Part shown: in pieces, positions 53,791 through 63,865 of the stretch
Position numbering within the stretch: the stretch's first letter is position 1
How the letters are laid out: every line of letters starts with the position of its first letter
From: Enterovibrio norvegicus FF-33
GTDB lineage: Bacteria; Pseudomonadota; Gammaproteobacteria; Enterobacterales; Vibrionaceae
Reading direction: 5' to 3'
NCBI RefSeq assembly: GCF_000286835.2
Contig: NZ_AJYD02000038.1
Span: 1,406,033 to 1,470,032, forward strand
DNA length: 64,000 nt
Translations under genes and position numbers: made by a program
The notes under the pieces: generated by a model
What the model saw: the letters and a program-made list of their open reading frames with translations, nothing else
Told to the model about the DNA's origin: nothing
The model's database searches: none

Positions 53791-54945
53791 TCAGCGGAAA
53801 TCGCTGAAGCTGGTTTTGAGTTTTGCTTCTGTCAGGCCACGCACAATCTTCAGATCGGGACGTTTTTTCAGGTCAATGTATTCAACTTCTCGAAAAGCAT
53901 CGGTGCGCGCAGAGTAGAAGAGCTTCACGGTAGGTGTCATGAGATCCTCAGGATTTTCCTTGCAGACCAAACCGACGCGACCATTACTTAGTTCGACGAC
54001 AGATCCGACAGGGTAGAAACCAATGCAGCGGATAAACTTTTTGAGCAAATCTGCATCAAGGTGAAACGGCGTGAGACCGATCATTATTTTAAAAGCTTCG
54101 GAGGGAGACAGTGCGGGTTTATAACAACGTTCAGCGGTGAGTGCGTCGTAAATGTCGACAATGCATGACATACGGCCAATGAGTGGCAGCGCATCGCCTT
54201 TAAGGCCATTTGGGTAACCGTTACCGTCGATTTTCTCATGGTGCATGATGCTAACATCTTTGCTGATTGATGGTAGATCGGCCATGTTCTCAAGCACTGG
54301 CTGAGACAGTGTCTGATGCTCTTTCATATGCACAAACTCGTCATCAGTCAATTTTCCCGGTTTATTAAGAACTTCGTCTCGCACCAATATTTTGCCAATA
54401 TCGTGAACGAGTCCTCCAACCGCAAGGTCTTCGAGTGTCGATCGATCCAATTCCAAAAAGCGTCCGAAGTTAACCAAATGGAAAGCAACATTCATCGAAT
54501 GTTCAAGCAGGTAGGCACTTTTCTCTCGGATACCACTGATCCAGAGGACGGCTTCGCGACGTTCAAAAATATTTTCTACGATGTTGGCACTGATTTCTTT
54601 TACCGGTTCGATATCGACTGGATTATTTTCATAGATATCGCTAAGGAGTTTACTCAGTTGCTTCTTGGATCTATCGACAAGATCTTTTGCCACTGCATAT
54701 TCGTCGTTGCCATTAATCGAGGAATGCTTGCCAACATTCGTTTCTTTGTAGCGTATATCTTCATCAGATGTAATTTGATCCGCATCGATATAGACAAACA
54801 TCACGCCTTTGGTGCGTAAATTGTCGATGGTCTCTTGTCTTCTGATAAAGCCCGGCTTTTTCATTTTGGTACGTGCTGTCTGAGATTCGATCTGCTCGAC
54901 ATACATTCCAATCTCAACGTTATCAATGTCAACTTTTTGAAGCAT
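53791..54945 (-). CDS. HD-GYP c-di-GMP phosphodiesterase
   Basis: A 384-residue protein expected to break down c-di-GMP. An N-terminal DUF3391-like region (VEIGMYVEQIESQT) precedes the HD-GYP domain, whose motifs are VHDIGK and HHEKIDGNGYPNGLKG, both complete. No membrane segment. It balances the diguanylate cyclase at 42.8 kb. Confidence 0.93.
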   Translation of the reverse strand: MLQKVDIDNVEIGMYVEQIESQTARTKMKKPGFIRRQETIDNLRTKGVMFVYIDADQITSDEDIRYKETNVGKHSSINGNDEYAVAKDLVDRSKKQLSKLLSDIYENNPVDIEPVKEISANIVENIFERREAVLWISGIREKSAYLLEHSMNVAFHLVNFGRFLELDRSTLEDLAVGGLVHDIGKILVRDEVLNKPGKLTDDEFVHMKEHQTLSQPVLENMADLPSISKDVSIMHHEKIDGNGYPNGLKGDALPLIGRMSCIVDIYDALTAERCYKPALSPSEAFKIMIGLTPFHLDADLLKKFIRCIGFYPVGSVVELSNGRVGLVCKENPEDLMTPTVKLFYSARTDAFREVEYIDLKKRPDLKIVRGLTEAKLKTSFSDFR

Positions 54946-55426
54946 TGATGTAGGCTCCGTATCAAGGTGTTACTAGCAATTAAATGATGATTAGATGGAA
55001 GTTCAGTGTTTTACCACTCTAAAGCGAACAATGTATTTACTGATGACTATAACTATATACAAAATACGAGATTTTGGCGTAATTAAGAGATAAAACAGTC
55101 AGTAATGGTGCGCAATAGCGGTATGACATTCTGAATAATGGTGTTTTATTAGTCTAATACACAATCGGTAGGCTAATGATAATAAGCAACTTTCAATCTA
55201 AACTCTGCAGTATTAGTCCTTCTAACACGATAATGACGCAAACACGAAATTTAAGGTTGTATGTATTCTAAGTGAACTTTTTATAAAACAAAGTACGGTA
55301 AAATTGATGCTGCAAAATAATGCGAACCTCTTCACGTTTTGTGTTTGCTTCAAGCTGAAGGTCTCGCTAGAGTGCGCGTTTGATTTGGCGCAGTTGTCGC
55401 CTGTTGTTGAATTTATGGACTAATGA
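54946..55426. other. Intergenic stretch between HD-GYP and Nudix genes
   Basis: About 480 A+T-rich bases between divergent genes. Nothing beyond likely promoter elements is seen; no protein-like frame or strong hairpin. Confidence 0.45.
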
Positions 55427-55945
55427 ATGCGAACGCTCCAAACCACGACTCATCCCGATGTACTTCCGTTAGAAGATAAATCTGTGTTCCACCGACTTGC
55501 CTCAAGAGCGATTGTTGTGCGTGGCGACAACATTTTGCTGCTCTTTACTGAGCGATACCATGACTACTCTTTACCTGGCGGTGGGGTGGACCCTGATGAG
55601 AATGACGTTGATGGTCTGATCCGCGAATTAAAAGAAGAAACGGGGGCACAGAACATCCGCAACATCCGTGCATTTGGTGCTTATGAAGAATTCAGGCCAT
55701 GGCACAAGGGAGATTATGACGTCGTGCATATGGTGTCTAAGTGCTTTTGGTGTGATATCGACGAAGAACTCGGAGAGGTGTCACTCGAAGATTATGAAGT
55801 TAAGAATGGCATGCGCCCTGTTTGGGTTAACATTCGTGAAGCGATTGCACATAACAAAGAGACGATGGCTAAAAGTGATAAGCAGGGACTTTCTGTTGTT
55901 CGAGAAACCTTTTTACTAGAACTGATTGCCAATGCAATTGAGTAA
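55427..55945 (+). CDS. Nudix hydrolase
   Basis: A 172-residue pyrophosphohydrolase. The Nudix box is intact: GGGVDPDENDVDGLIRELKEETGA, with RELKEE as the catalytic helix. The substrate (nucleoside diphosphate derivative) is not indicated. Single gene. Confidence 0.93.
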   Translation: MRTLQTTTHPDVLPLEDKSVFHRLASRAIVVRGDNILLLFTERYHDYSLPGGGVDPDENDVDGLIRELKEETGAQNIRNIRAFGAYEEFRPWHKGDYDVVHMVSKCFWCDIDEELGEVSLEDYEVKNGMRPVWVNIREAIAHNKETMAKSDKQGLSVVRETFLLELIANAIE

Positions 55946-55987
55946 TGAAAGCGCATAAAGGCTGGTAGCCCAGCCTTTAGCTTCGTA

Positions 55988-56890
55988 CTAATAGCGATAG
56001 AAAAGCGTAAAGCTACCATAGCCGTGTTGGTCAAGGCTTGAGGTTTTGAATTGCTTGCTATAAGCCGTCACAGAAGCCACCGCTCCCCATTGTTGCGAAT
56101 ACCAAGACAAACCGCCTGAGATGGAAGCCTGATTACGCTCAATGGTCAAATCATCATTTTCTGGTGGCTTGTCACCTTCAATGGTGATGTCGCTAAAGCG
56201 ATAGCGAGCCTCGACCGTCGTAAAGAAAAAGAATCCATAGTTACTGTGACTGAGCATGCCGATATCGACAGCGTTCTGTGCAATAACAGACGTTGAGCCA
56301 AATGTATTCCCAAGATCCAGTCCAATGCGATAGGTGCCGCCTAGTGCAACTTCATTTTGAAAGTTACCACCCTGACCACGCCCAAACACACTAAATTCTC
56401 CAATATGGCTGCGAGAAATCAACTGGTGCGCTTCGAAGCCTACCTGATAGACAAATTCATTTTCAATTTGGTAGTCCCAGCCTTTTGGGTCGGTCGAACC
56501 GACGATTTGGTGCACGAATGATTGTGCGGAGTCCGCTGCTGAGCGAGGCCCGACGGTACCGAGCATCAAACTGCCTTTATAGGCGTTGACGTCGGTTTGG
56601 TGATAAGCACGACCTTGCGCGTATAGCAAACCTGCGTAGGGGCGTTCATTCGGTTGCGGCGTTTCGAATTCAATGTTTGTTGGCGTCCACATCTGGGATG
56701 CAATTTCAACACTGTACCCTATGGTTGCAGGATCTGAAGACCAACGAAGTCCAAGGCCACTGGTGTAGTCTCTGTCGGTACCGAGCGCGCCATCATTATC
56801 AAAAGTTAAAGAAACTGAGGCCGCTTGAAGAGAAAAGCTAAGCAATGGCGAAACAAGAATCGCAGCACCAATAATTCTGCGTGATAACAT
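55988..56890 (-). CDS. LpxR-family outer-membrane lipid A deacylase (DUF2219)
   Basis: A 300-residue outer-membrane beta-barrel with a signal peptide (to about LQAAS). The start of the mature protein, FDNDGALGTDRDYTSGLGLRW, matches LpxR, including the Asn-Asp pair; the family His in FVHQIVG is also present. LpxR removes the 3'-acyloxyacyl chain from lipid A with calcium. The chain ends in FTLFYRY, typical of barrel proteins. Confidence 0.85.
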   Translation of the reverse strand: MLSRRIIGAAILVSPLLSFSLQAASVSLTFDNDGALGTDRDYTSGLGLRWSSDPATIGYSVEIASQMWTPTNIEFETPQPNERPYAGLLYAQGRAYHQTDVNAYKGSLMLGTVGPRSAADSAQSFVHQIVGSTDPKGWDYQIENEFVYQVGFEAHQLISRSHIGEFSVFGRGQGGNFQNEVALGGTYRIGLDLGNTFGSTSVIAQNAVDIGMLSHSNYGFFFFTTVEARYRFSDITIEGDKPPENDDLTIERNQASISGGLSWYSQQWGAVASVTAYSKQFKTSSLDQHGYGSFTLFYRY

Positions 56891-56987
56891 AAAATCCTTA
56901 TTATCGAATTAGCGACGGTATTAACGTCGATACTGCGACGTATGATAGTTAGAACTCATATGCTATATCATTCAAGGTGTTCTGACG

Positions 56988-57866
56988 ATGGCGGTTTCAA
57001 AGGAGAGTGATTTGCTACAGATAAATGATGTACTCATTAGTGCTGAATGGTTGCGAAGTAACCTAGGTGCGCCGAATCTGAGAGTGATAGATGCCAGTAC
57101 TTTTATGCCGGGCAGCCCAAGAAATGGAAAGCAGGAATGGGCGACTAAGCGTATTCCCGGCGCGGTGTACTTCGATTTCGATAAAGAAATCGTAGATAAA
57201 TCATCACCCGTGCCTCACACCTTGCCGTCTCCAGAGTACTTTCAGGAATGCGTTAGCAAGCTCGGCATAGACAATACTGATGCGCTGGTGGTTTATGACA
57301 GTGTCGGCATCTTCTCTGCGCCACGTGTCTGGTGGATGTTTAGAATCATGGGACACCAGTCAGTTGCCGTGCTTGATGGTGGCCTTCCTGCTTGGGAATC
57401 CATTGGCGGGCCATTAGATACACAAACACCGGCTGAGCCAGAATTCAGCACTTACAAAGCCAGCTTTCAGCCCGAGCGAGTCATTGATAAATCAGCGTTG
57501 CTAGCGGGTATTGAATCGTCATTGCTCAATGTCATTGATGTTCGACCAAGCGACCGATTTAACGGGAGCGTGACTGAGCCTAGGCCTGGTGTGCGCAGCG
57601 GTCATATGCCTAACGCAAAGAATTTGCCATTTGGTCAATTACTTGAAAACGGAAAATTTAAAGACAAAGCGCAGCTTCAAGAGAGTTTGAAGTCGGTGCT
57701 CTCGACCGACCTACCCAACGTATCATCATGTGGTTCGGGCGTGACGGCGTGCATTCTCACGTTGGCGAGCGAGTTCGCGTTGAATGTGCCTGTGATGGTT
57801 TACGACGGCTCTTGGACCGAGTGGGGCAGCGATATCTCGCTTCCGGTTGTTTCTGATAGCGACTAA
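56988..57866 (+). CDS. sseA: Sulfurtransferase, rhodanese family (SseA type)
   Basis: Two rhodanese domains in 292 residues. The C-terminal active loop is CGSGVTAC, the six-residue loop typical of 3-mercaptopyruvate sulfurtransferase (CGSGVTA), rather than the thiosulfate sulfurtransferase loop. The N-terminal domain has GIFSAPRVWWMFRIMGHQSV and the inactive-type DSVGIF. Cytoplasmic. Confidence 0.9.
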   Translation: MAVSKESDLLQINDVLISAEWLRSNLGAPNLRVIDASTFMPGSPRNGKQEWATKRIPGAVYFDFDKEIVDKSSPVPHTLPSPEYFQECVSKLGIDNTDALVVYDSVGIFSAPRVWWMFRIMGHQSVAVLDGGLPAWESIGGPLDTQTPAEPEFSTYKASFQPERVIDKSALLAGIESSLLNVIDVRPSDRFNGSVTEPRPGVRSGHMPNAKNLPFGQLLENGKFKDKAQLQESLKSVLSTDLPNVSSCGSGVTACILTLASEFALNVPVMVYDGSWTEWGSDISLPVVSDSD

Positions 57867-57898
57867 GTTTGTTATTAGCGGTTTTAAAAATCTTTTTA

Positions 57899-57923
57899 AG
57901 CCTCCCATTGGGAGGTTTTTTTT
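57899..57923 (+). terminator. Terminator of the sulfurtransferase gene
   Basis: CCTCCC-ATT-GGGAGG followed by eight or more T. Confidence 0.85.
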
Positions 57924-58117
57924 GTTTGGCTGAACAATTGAAATGGCGATAAATATGGCTATTTCTTGAGCGGCAAAACTGAGAACTTAGTTTTTAGGGT
58001 GGATTAGGTCAAAGATGAAGTGATATACAGTTTGTAAGCAAGTATTAATGGTTACAAGATGTTAACAATGTGTTATGACTGTTTCATGTTGTTGATTAAT
58101 CGATATGGAGCAGCAAC

Positions 58118-59770
58118 TTGACGAATCAAATCGCGATGACAACAAACAATGTTTTACTCCCTGAGCGAATTCAAAAGCTTGTTCAAGCGCTCTCGAGTGG
58201 CGTTTATGAACGAGAGAACACCATTCGCCTATGCTTGCTCGCTGCGCTGAGTGGTGAAAGTGTCTTTTTGCTAGGCCCGCCGGGGATAGCAAAAAGCTAC
58301 ATTGCAAAAAGACTGATTGAAGCGTTTGATGACAGTACGTTTTTTGAGTACTTGATGACGCGTTTTTCTACCCCTGAAGAAGTTTTTGGGCCTCTTTCAA
58401 TTCAAGAGCTGAAAGACAATGGAAAATATGTTCGCTTAACCGAAGGATATTTGCCATCGGCTGATGTCGTGTTTCTTGATGAAATCTGGAAAGCCGGTCC
58501 CGCTATCTTGAACACCTTACTGACCGTGGTAAACGAAAGAGTATTTAGAAATGGTAGCGAAGTGCTCCCTGTGCCCATGCGTTTGCTCGTCACTGCATCG
58601 AACGAGCTGCCAGACCCTGATAGTGGACTTGATGCGTTATACGATCGCATGCTGGTCCGTATTTTCGTCAATCGAATTCAAGAGAAAAGTAATTTCAAGC
58701 GGCTTCTGACCGGTGACACGGGCGAGACTCGCATCAAGATTGGTTCAGATATTTCCATCAAAGCGCATGAATACATGCAATGGCAGCATCAGATCGATCA
58801 AGTCTCACTTTCTGATAGTGTCTTTGAGAAAATTTATGCACTGAAAATGCTGTTGGAACGAGAAGCGCAAGATCCGAGTCATTCCTTTCCCTCAGAAGAG
58901 CTTTATATTTCTGATCGACGTTGGAAAAAGGCGGTACGTTTGCTTAAAGCGAGTGCCTTTTTCAATGGTCGCAGTGACGTGAATCCCGTCGACTTGCTCC
59001 TCTTGCAAGAATGCTTATGGCATAGCCCTGAATCTCGTATTGTGGTCGGCAACGTCATGCGTCAGTTCGCTGAACAGATATGTTTTAACCAACAAGAATC
59101 GTTGGCGATTGCGATTGAAGCCAGTGAAGATGTGAAAGCATTGTCCGAGGAAATCATTGAAACCATTGGACATGATGTCGACACAGAACTTTCGATGCGT
59201 AAAGAGAAGCATAAAGTAGACCTTAGTCATGCACGACGCTATTCCGTCAACATGGCAAACGATTTGATCAAACTGGTGATGCTAGATACTAATCCGTCTG
59301 TTTCTGAAAAAGAAAAAGGTGACAGTCGTTGGGTCTATGTAGACGCCACAGAGTTTGAGAAGAAGATTAAGAATGGTGCTTGTGACGTTTATGGGTACGT
59401 AAATAAAAACCCTAATCTCTGTGTGCTAAAATTTGATGTAGATGGTGAGCATAGCTTGATGATTAAAGACATCGCGAATCGTCCAGTCCCTGTTGCGATT
59501 GCGGGTGTGGACGATAACGATCAAGAGGCATTTGCAAAGTGGCAGGTCAAAAACGAAGCCGCAATCAAGAAAATTGAAGAAGCAAAACACCTGATCCGTA
59601 TTGCACGAGTTCAGCTCAATGCCGCCTTGCCTCATCATTTTTCAAACTCTGAGCTTCTGGAGCTTCTAGCAAACAGCATTACCGATGCAGAAGAGTCTTT
59701 GCAGCGTCAGACGACAAAATTCGAGAAGAGCGCATTTCGAGTGCGAATGCTTAGTGAATTCTTCGCTTAA
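58118..59770 (+). CDS. ravA: MoxR-type ATPase RavA
   Basis: AAA+ ATPase of 550 residues. Walker [15 protein letters not shown] and Walker [18 protein letters not shown], sensor I (TASNELP), then the triple-helical and LARA-like C-terminal regions match RavA, which binds the lysine decarboxylase LdcI and works with ViaA on respiratory complexes and aminoglycoside sensitivity. The start TTG 58118 has GGAG seven bases upstream; ATG 58136 is an alternative without a ribosome-binding site. Confidence 0.93.
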   Translation: MTNQIAMTTNNVLLPERIQKLVQALSSGVYERENTIRLCLLAALSGESVFLLGPPGIAKSYIAKRLIEAFDDSTFFEYLMTRFSTPEEVFGPLSIQELKDNGKYVRLTEGYLPSADVVFLDEIWKAGPAILNTLLTVVNERVFRNGSEVLPVPMRLLVTASNELPDPDSGLDALYDRMLVRIFVNRIQEKSNFKRLLTGDTGETRIKIGSDISIKAHEYMQWQHQIDQVSLSDSVFEKIYALKMLLEREAQDPSHSFPSEELYISDRRWKKAVRLLKASAFFNGRSDVNPVDLLLLQECLWHSPESRIVVGNVMRQFAEQICFNQQESLAIAIEASEDVKALSEEIIETIGHDVDTELSMRKEKHKVDLSHARRYSVNMANDLIKLVMLDTNPSVSEKEKGDSRWVYVDATEFEKKIKNGACDVYGYVNKNPNLCVLKFDVDGEHSLMIKDIANRPVPVAIAGVDDNDQEAFAKWQVKNEAAIKKIEEAKHLIRIARVQLNAALPHHFSNSELLELLANSITDAEESLQRQTTKFEKSAFRVRMLSEFFA

Positions 59771-59779
59771 GGAGGCATC

Positions 59780-61228
59780 GTGATCAGTCCAGAAAGTTTG
59801 CAGCTAGGGATGATGCTCGCCGAAACAGGTATGTTGGAACATGCAGTCTCAGAGGTGATGGCGAAGCCGCAACTTCTCTTAATGACAGAAGCTAATCCTT
59901 CAGCAAAATCTGCGGTTCGTCGACATATTCGCAAGTGGCGACATTCGGTTAAGCGTCGATTGAGTAACGACTGTATTACTGAAGAACTCAAGCTGGAAAT
60001 TACGTTATACCAAGAAGCCGTTCAGCTTACGCAGCATGAATTTAGCCAAAACGCGAAAGGCATGATCAAGCAACTTGAAGGGAAATCTGAATTTTACCTC
60101 TCCGCGCGTCGCATGCTGGAAAAGAATACCTCCCAAGAAACGCCGATGTTCCAATCGTATTTTTGCAACAAATGGTATGAGCATTTAGCGTCATCGATCA
60201 AAAATGCACAGCAAAAAGAGCTCGAAGCGCACATCGATAAGTTATTGAATGAGCTCTATCAGCGAATTGAAACCTACAAAACGTTAGAAAATGTCGAAGA
60301 ACGCGGGACACTAGAAAAAGTCGGGCGTCTTTGGGACTTAGCTTCGTCAAAAATGACGCAATCGGATGTTGAATTACTAAAGCATTTTGTGGCTTTCTTG
60401 AAAGACAATAAGGACTTACAAGAGATCGCCCAAAAGTTGGGGCGTATGGCTAACGATGTGGATGATCCTTCTCTGCATCGGTCTCCAGCTGAAGAGTTGA
60501 AAATGGTGGAAGAGCCTGCGGATAATGTCGCTGACGACATTGTGGGTATACACCAAAGTGACAACCTTGAAAAAATGATCCCTAACGAAATGATCTATTT
60601 GGCGGAACCCGCTCTTGAAGTGCTGTTCTACAAACATTTTGCAGACAAACGACTACTGACCTATCGCATGCAAGGCATGCAACGATCACTTCGCAAGATC
60701 AAAGCGTTTAAGCCAGAGAGCAAACAGATAGAGGTTGAGAAAGGGCCGTTTTTGATTTGTGTCGATGCGTCAGGCTCAATGAGCGGCTTTCCAGAACAAT
60801 GCGCAAAAGCCATGGCTTACTCTTTAATGCAAATCGCAGTGAAGGAAGATCGTGATTGCACCGTGATGATCTTCTCGACTGATCATATTTGCTATGAATT
60901 GACTGGAGAAGGGGGCTTGAAAGAGGCGCTCAATTTCCTTTCTTACCGTTTTCATGGTGGAACCGATCTCGCACCTGTGCTGACTCATTCCATTGATTTA
61001 ATGGGCACGGACAAATACCGCAATGCCGATCTGGTTGTTATCTCGGATTTTATAGCACCCGAGCAGCCTAGAGAAGTGCAAGAGCAAGTGAGCGCACTGA
61101 AGCTAAAGCACAATCGCTTTCATGCGGTGAACTTGTCAAAATACGGCAACCCAAAACTGATGAGCATGTTTGATCACGTATGGGATTATCATCCTTCACT
61201 GATGGGACGTTTGTTGAAGCGCTTCTAA
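59780..61228 (+). CDS. viaA: VWA-domain protein ViaA
   Basis: RavA partner of 482 residues. The C-terminal von Willebrand A domain has the metal-binding MIDAS motif CVDASGSMSGFP and GGTDLAPVL; the N-terminal two thirds are helical. The start is GTG 59780, with AAGGAGG nine bases upstream and only nine bases after ravA, so the two are an operon as in E. coli. Confidence 0.93.
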   Translation: MISPESLQLGMMLAETGMLEHAVSEVMAKPQLLLMTEANPSAKSAVRRHIRKWRHSVKRRLSNDCITEELKLEITLYQEAVQLTQHEFSQNAKGMIKQLEGKSEFYLSARRMLEKNTSQETPMFQSYFCNKWYEHLASSIKNAQQKELEAHIDKLLNELYQRIETYKTLENVEERGTLEKVGRLWDLASSKMTQSDVELLKHFVAFLKDNKDLQEIAQKLGRMANDVDDPSLHRSPAEELKMVEEPADNVADDIVGIHQSDNLEKMIPNEMIYLAEPALEVLFYKHFADKRLLTYRMQGMQRSLRKIKAFKPESKQIEVEKGPFLICVDASGSMSGFPEQCAKAMAYSLMQIAVKEDRDCTVMIFSTDHICYELTGEGGLKEALNFLSYRFHGGTDLAPVLTHSIDLMGTDKYRNADLVVISDFIAPEQPREVQEQVSALKLKHNRFHAVNLSKYGNPKLMSMFDHVWDYHPSLMGRLLKRF

Positions 61229-61254
61229 GTTTGAGTACAAAATATAATTGATAG

Positions 61255-61283
61255 AGCCCCATGATCAGCACATGGGGCTTTTT
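61255..61283 (+). terminator. Terminator of ravA-viaA
   Basis: AGCCCCATG-ATCAGCA-CATGGGGCT with a T-run, 27 bases after the viaA stop. Confidence 0.85.
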
Positions 61284-61354
61284 ACTGCACTCTCTTCCTT
61301 GCTCTTGACGATTTTCCCGGCGCAAATTTAACCGCTTACTTAATCCGATAGGTA

Positions 61355-61972
61355 TTACTGCTTATCTGACAGAGCCAATTTCAGACCAAGTGCCGCAAAG
61401 CTACCCGCAAAGACGCGTTGCAGAAGGGTAGAGACGCGTTTTGAATGGATAATAATATCTCTAACACTTACCGCCAGTGCGCCGTAGAGGATGAATACAA
61501 AAAAGGTCATGGCCATAAAAATGCTACCCAAAAGCAGCATGTAGACGGTTGGGTCTACGACATTTGGTGGAACAAATTGTGGCAAGAATGCCATGAAAAA
61601 CACCGTTAGTTTTGGGTTGAGAATGTTCATCAAGCAGCCTTTTATGGCAATGTTGTACATGCTTTTCTTTTCGGCTTTTTCATCTATTGCGAGTGCACCA
61701 CTTGCGCGCCACATAGAGATCGCCAAATACAACAAGTAGGCAACACCCGCATATTTCACGATCTGAAAAGCTAATGCGCTAGTGTGAAGAATGATCGCAA
61801 GGCCAGTGATACTCGCTATGAGTGGTGGGATAATACCAAATGTGCATCCTACAGAGGCCCAGATGCTTGCCCGTAAGCCCAATAGTAGGCCAGTAGAGAC
61901 GGTATATAACACACCGGTACCAGGTATTAGGACAACGACTAAAGATGTTATAAGAAATTCGAGACTGACCAT
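61355..61972 (-). CDS. LysE/RhtB-family amino-acid exporter
   Basis: A 205-residue membrane protein with six hydrophobic segments. The family signature near the start is LIPGTGVLYTVSTGLLLGLRA (P-G-P region variant), and NPKLTVFFMAFLPQF is typical of RhtB proteins, which export homoserine, threonine or related amino acids. Four in-frame ATG codons cluster at 61972-61990; the last one is best placed behind AAAGG. Confidence 0.9.
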   Translation of the reverse strand: MVSLEFLITSLVVVLIPGTGVLYTVSTGLLLGLRASIWASVGCTFGIIPPLIASITGLAIILHTSALAFQIVKYAGVAYLLYLAISMWRASGALAIDEKAEKKSMYNIAIKGCLMNILNPKLTVFFMAFLPQFVPPNVVDPTVYMLLLGSIFMAMTFFVFILYGALAVSVRDIIIHSKRVSTLLQRVFAGSFAALGLKLALSDKQ

Positions 61973-62091
61973 CATCATGCCTTTGTTCATCTTGTTTAAT
62001 TCAGACTATCGTCTTTGCATGCCCGAAGAAATGTCCTTAGTCGCGTATTAACACCATTATCAAAAATGCGTCATTGAGAACGCGTAAAACG

Positions 62092-62115
62092 AAAAAAAGC
62101 GGCCTAAGCCGCTTT
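62092..62115 (-). terminator. Terminator of the ABC importer operon
   Basis: On the minus strand AAAGCGGC-TTAG-GCCGCTTT followed by four further T residues, about 30 bases past the ATPase stop. Confidence 0.85.
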
Positions 62116-62146
62116 CGTGTTCGTTGGTTCAAAAAACAAGTCGATG

Positions 62147-62941
62147 TTAGCTAAGAAGCAAACTGTCATCAGCCAGTTCTTCACCACGCACTTTACTGAA
62201 CATTTCCAGTAGATCGGGTACACCCATGTTAGCGCGTTTGTCCCCAGCAACATCCAACACAATTTCACCTTGGTGAAGCATGACAGTGCGATCGCCACAG
62301 GCAAGAGCATCTTTCATTGAGTGGGTAACCATTAAGGCCGTCAAACCGAACTCGGTGATGACTTTCTTGGTTAAGTCGATGACAAATGCAGCCATGCGTG
62401 GATCGAGCGCAGCGGTGTGCTCATCAAGCAGCAACAGCTTACTGTCAGACAGTGTTGCCATGACGAGGCTAACCGCTTGGCGTTGACCGCCAGAGAGCAG
62501 GCCGATGCTATCGCTAAGACGATCTTCCAAACCTAATCCGAGAATAGAAATTCGATCTCTAAAGATCTCACGTCGATTCTTTGTCAGTGCTTTATGCCAG
62601 CCTCTGTAAGAGCCCCGTTTAAATGCCAGTGCGAGATTTTCTTCGATCGTTAATGAGGCGCACGTACCCGCCAATGGATCTTGAAAAACGCGCGCCGCTA
62701 AACTGGCGCGCTGGTGGACTTGTTGCTTGGTTACATCGATGCCATCAATGATGACTTGACCACCAACCATCGGTGTTTCACCGCTGACAGCGCCAAGTAA
62801 CGTCGATTTACCTGCACCATTTGAACCAATAATGGTGAGAAACTGATTTTTAGGAACGGTGAGTGACACGCTACGAAGCGCACGGTTTTCCAGCACAGTG
62901 CCAGGATTAAAAGTGACTTGAATGTCTTTCAGTTCAATCAT
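62147..62941 (-). CDS. ABC transporter ATP-binding protein (PF04392-associated importer)
   Basis: ATPase of 264 residues. Walker A is GSNGAGKSTLL, the signature LLSGGQRQAVSLVMATL, Walker B LLLLDEHTAALDPR; His replaces the usual Pro in DEP-TA, a feature shared by this importer type. It overlaps the permease by four bases. Together with the neighbouring permease and the binding-protein fragment it forms a LivFGHM-like importer of the TrpXYZ/ABC_sub_bind type. Confidence 0.92.
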   Translation of the reverse strand: MIELKDIQVTFNPGTVLENRALRSVSLTVPKNQFLTIIGSNGAGKSTLLGAVSGETPMVGGQVIIDGIDVTKQQVHQRASLAARVFQDPLAGTCASLTIEENLALAFKRGSYRGWHKALTKNRREIFRDRISILGLGLEDRLSDSIGLLSGGQRQAVSLVMATLSDSKLLLLDEHTAALDPRMAAFVIDLTKKVITEFGLTALMVTHSMKDALACGDRTVMLHQGEIVLDVAGDKRANMGVPDLLEMFSKVRGEELADDSLLLS

Positions 62942-63849
62942 TTCGCCACCCCAGCATCTTTCATTTTCTTGTTCTTTTGGTATTGTTCGCGCGCTTTTGG
63001 CGCAATCAATGCTAGTGCGACCAACAACGCGGTCACCAGATTAAGATCAGACGCTTTCAAACCAAACATGCCAGAGCTTAATGCGAATGCCACGGCAAGA
63101 CGGTAGAGCACTGAACCTAAGATGACGGCAACAACGGCCACCCATACCTTGCGACCAGGGATCAGGGTTTGACCCAAGATGACAGAGGCGAGGCCAACAA
63201 CAATGGTACCGACGCCCGACGTGACATCCGCGAAGCTGTTAGTTTGCGCGAATAGCGCCCCTGAAAAGCCGACAAAACCATTTGAAATGGCGAGACCAAA
63301 ATACGTGTAAAAGGCAGTGCTACCGCCTTGTGCTTTCACCATTCGAGCATTTACGCCTGTGGCACGAAGACCCAAGCCAAAATCACTCGCCAGTAAGCGA
63401 ATCACAAACAGGGCGCTGAGTAATACAAGAATGAAGACGACCAGCGGGCGAGCATAAACAGGGTCTATACCCATATTCTCAAACGGCGTTAGAATCGTAT
63501 CGACACCGAGTAGAGCAATGTTCGGACGACCCATGATTCGAATATTGATAGAAAACGCCGCAATCATGGTAAGAATACTGGCGAGCAGGTTCAGAATGCC
63601 GCATTTCACGGTAAGAAATGCGGTAATAAGTCCTGTTGCTGCACCAGCGAAAATGGCCGCGAATGTCGCGATCCATGGGTCAATACCGGAAATGATGAGC
63701 GTGGCTGCAACAGCAGCTCCCATAGGGAAGCTGCCATCTACAGTCAGATCCGGAAAATCGAGAACCCGAAAGGTAAGATATACGCCTAGTGCGACTAGGC
63801 CATAAACCAGACCTACTTCCAGTGTGCCGAAGAAGGCAATTGAGGTCAT
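62938..63849 (-). CDS. ABC transporter permease (PF04392-associated importer)
   Basis: Inner-membrane permease of 303 residues, related to LivH, with about eight membrane segments. Characteristic parts are DFPDLTVDGSFPMGAAVAA, GLITAFLTVKCGILNLLASILTM and GLRATGVNARMVKAQGG. Relatives transport tryptophan or tyrosine in Gram-positive bacteria; the substrate here is not defined. Confidence 0.92.
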   Translation of the reverse strand: MTSIAFFGTLEVGLVYGLVALGVYLTFRVLDFPDLTVDGSFPMGAAVAATLIISGIDPWIATFAAIFAGAATGLITAFLTVKCGILNLLASILTMIAAFSINIRIMGRPNIALLGVDTILTPFENMGIDPVYARPLVVFILVLLSALFVIRLLASDFGLGLRATGVNARMVKAQGGSTAFYTYFGLAISNGFVGFSGALFAQTNSFADVTSGVGTIVVGLASVILGQTLIPGRKVWVAVVAVILGSVLYRLAVAFALSSGMFGLKASDLNLVTALLVALALIAPKAREQYQKNKKMKDAGVAK

Positions 63850-63865
63850 GTATTGCTCCTACCTA